In this document: piece after piece, positions 63,772 to 64,000 of the stretch | How positions within the stretch are numbered: the stretch's first letter is position 1 | How the letters are laid out: the number at the start of each line of letters is the position of its first letter | DNA from: Muribaculaceae bacterium Isolate-110 (HZI) | Lineage (GTDB): Bacteria; Bacteroidota; Bacteroidia; Bacteroidales; Muribaculaceae | Direction: 5' to 3' | Assembly: GCA_003762875.1 (NCBI GenBank) | Contig: RIBL01000003.1 | Coordinates: forward strand, 62,001-126,000 | Length of the DNA stretch: 64,000 nt | Notes under the pieces: model-generated | Told to the model about the DNA's origin: nothing | Databases searched by the model: none | What the model saw: only the letters and a program-made list of their open reading frames with translations | Program-made: the position numbers and the translations under genes

Positions 63772-64000
63772 ATGCCCGATTCAGATATCACAATGCAACC
63801 CAAGACATCAACTTTCAAGAAGATGCGCGATGCTCTCCAGCAGGGCATCTATTGTGTCATCAACCCCTTCGTAAGACTGCTCATACGCATGGGCATCACT
63901 CCCAACATTGTCACGACCATAGGTCTGCTCGGCAATATCGCCGCCGCGGCCCTACTCGTCTATGCCGGATATACCGGCTCGGCCACCGACATGAATTATG
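63772..64000 (+). CDS. CDP-alcohol phosphatidyltransferase (partial, runs off the window)
   Basis: The open frame from ATG 63772 runs to the window end without a stop (76 codons). The N terminus is soluble; RLLIRMGITPNIVTTIGLLG is the characteristic start of this family's first membrane helix region. The catalytic D-x2-D-G-x2-A-R motif is beyond the end. It would move a phospho-alcohol from a CDP carrier to a lipid acceptor. The operon with the NTP transferase is suggestive. Confidence 0.82.
   Translation, partial: MPDSDITMQPKTSTFKKMRDALQQGIYCVINPFVRLLIRMGITPNIVTTIGLLGNIAAAALLVYAGYTGSATDMNY

Overview
The window looks like a chromosome segment of a GC-rich member of the Bacteroidales, most likely Muribaculaceae (S24-7) or a close relative. 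The evidence is a SusC/SusD polysaccharide utilization locus, many lipoproteins with a Bacteroidales-type signal and lipobox, promoters of the Bacteroidota form TTTG-N19/20-TAnnTTTG, A/T-rich leaders without clear Shine-Dalgarno sites, and families such as the Ig-like lipoprotein and the DUF2723/GT117 membrane protein. Family placement is inference. I see no rRNA, tRNA, CRISPR array, prophage or transposase.

Layout. 1-3945: the end of an outer-membrane protein, then on the minus strand an M13 metallopeptidase, xseB without xseA beside it, adk and hpt. 4237-13396: plus-strand housekeeping genes (phosphohexomutase, dtd, MazG-like, deoC, a GYF/DUF2752 membrane pair, a PgpH-like HD phosphodiesterase) and a GH3 glucosidase. 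13610-22851: minus-strand genes for two secreted proteins that share a C-terminal tail (one a multidomain pectinesterase), Kup, an MscS channel and a clostripain-family lipoprotein. 23204-42348: a xylan locus with susC (broken by an internal deletion/frameshift), susD, a surface glycan-binding protein, a GH10 with inserted CBMs, a GH35-like enzyme, a GPH sugar symporter, a second GH10, GH43 and GH67. It is interrupted by a GxxExxY cassette, a glycosyltransferase plus UDP-galactopyranose-mutase-like pair, and a truncated MNT nucleotidyltransferase. 42768-61376: recJ, recQ, an Ig-like lipoprotein, membrane proteins, aroA, a metal ABC permease, a PpiD-like chaperone, trpS, GT117 and pdxA. 61488-64000: an operon of NTP transferase, ATP-grasp, GtrA and CDP-alcohol phosphatidyltransferase that leaves the window and looks like a lipid or glycan head-group pathway.

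How the genes work together. The enzyme set of the xylan locus (two endo-xylanases, a GH43 arabinofuranosidase/xylosidase, a GH67 alpha-glucuronidase and a symporter) fits glucuronoarabinoxylan. With susC disrupted, this strain may be unable to import the products unless another transporter substitutes or the sequence is in error. Kup, MscS and a PgpH-like enzyme lie within about 12 kb and could be linked through potassium/c-di-AMP homeostasis.

The least expected material is between the genes. (a) A GxxExxY gene is flanked by 42-bp inverted repeats with 2 mismatches. (b) A family of small hairpins (TTG-NNN-loop-NNN-CAA) has covarying stems and lies directly before start codons. (c) Two homologous composite elements of about 290 bp precede mscS and an ABC permease gene. 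(d) A separate AATTAGTAATTAGCAATT-type inverted-repeat family has in places replaced start codons. These are the main candidates for something undescribed.
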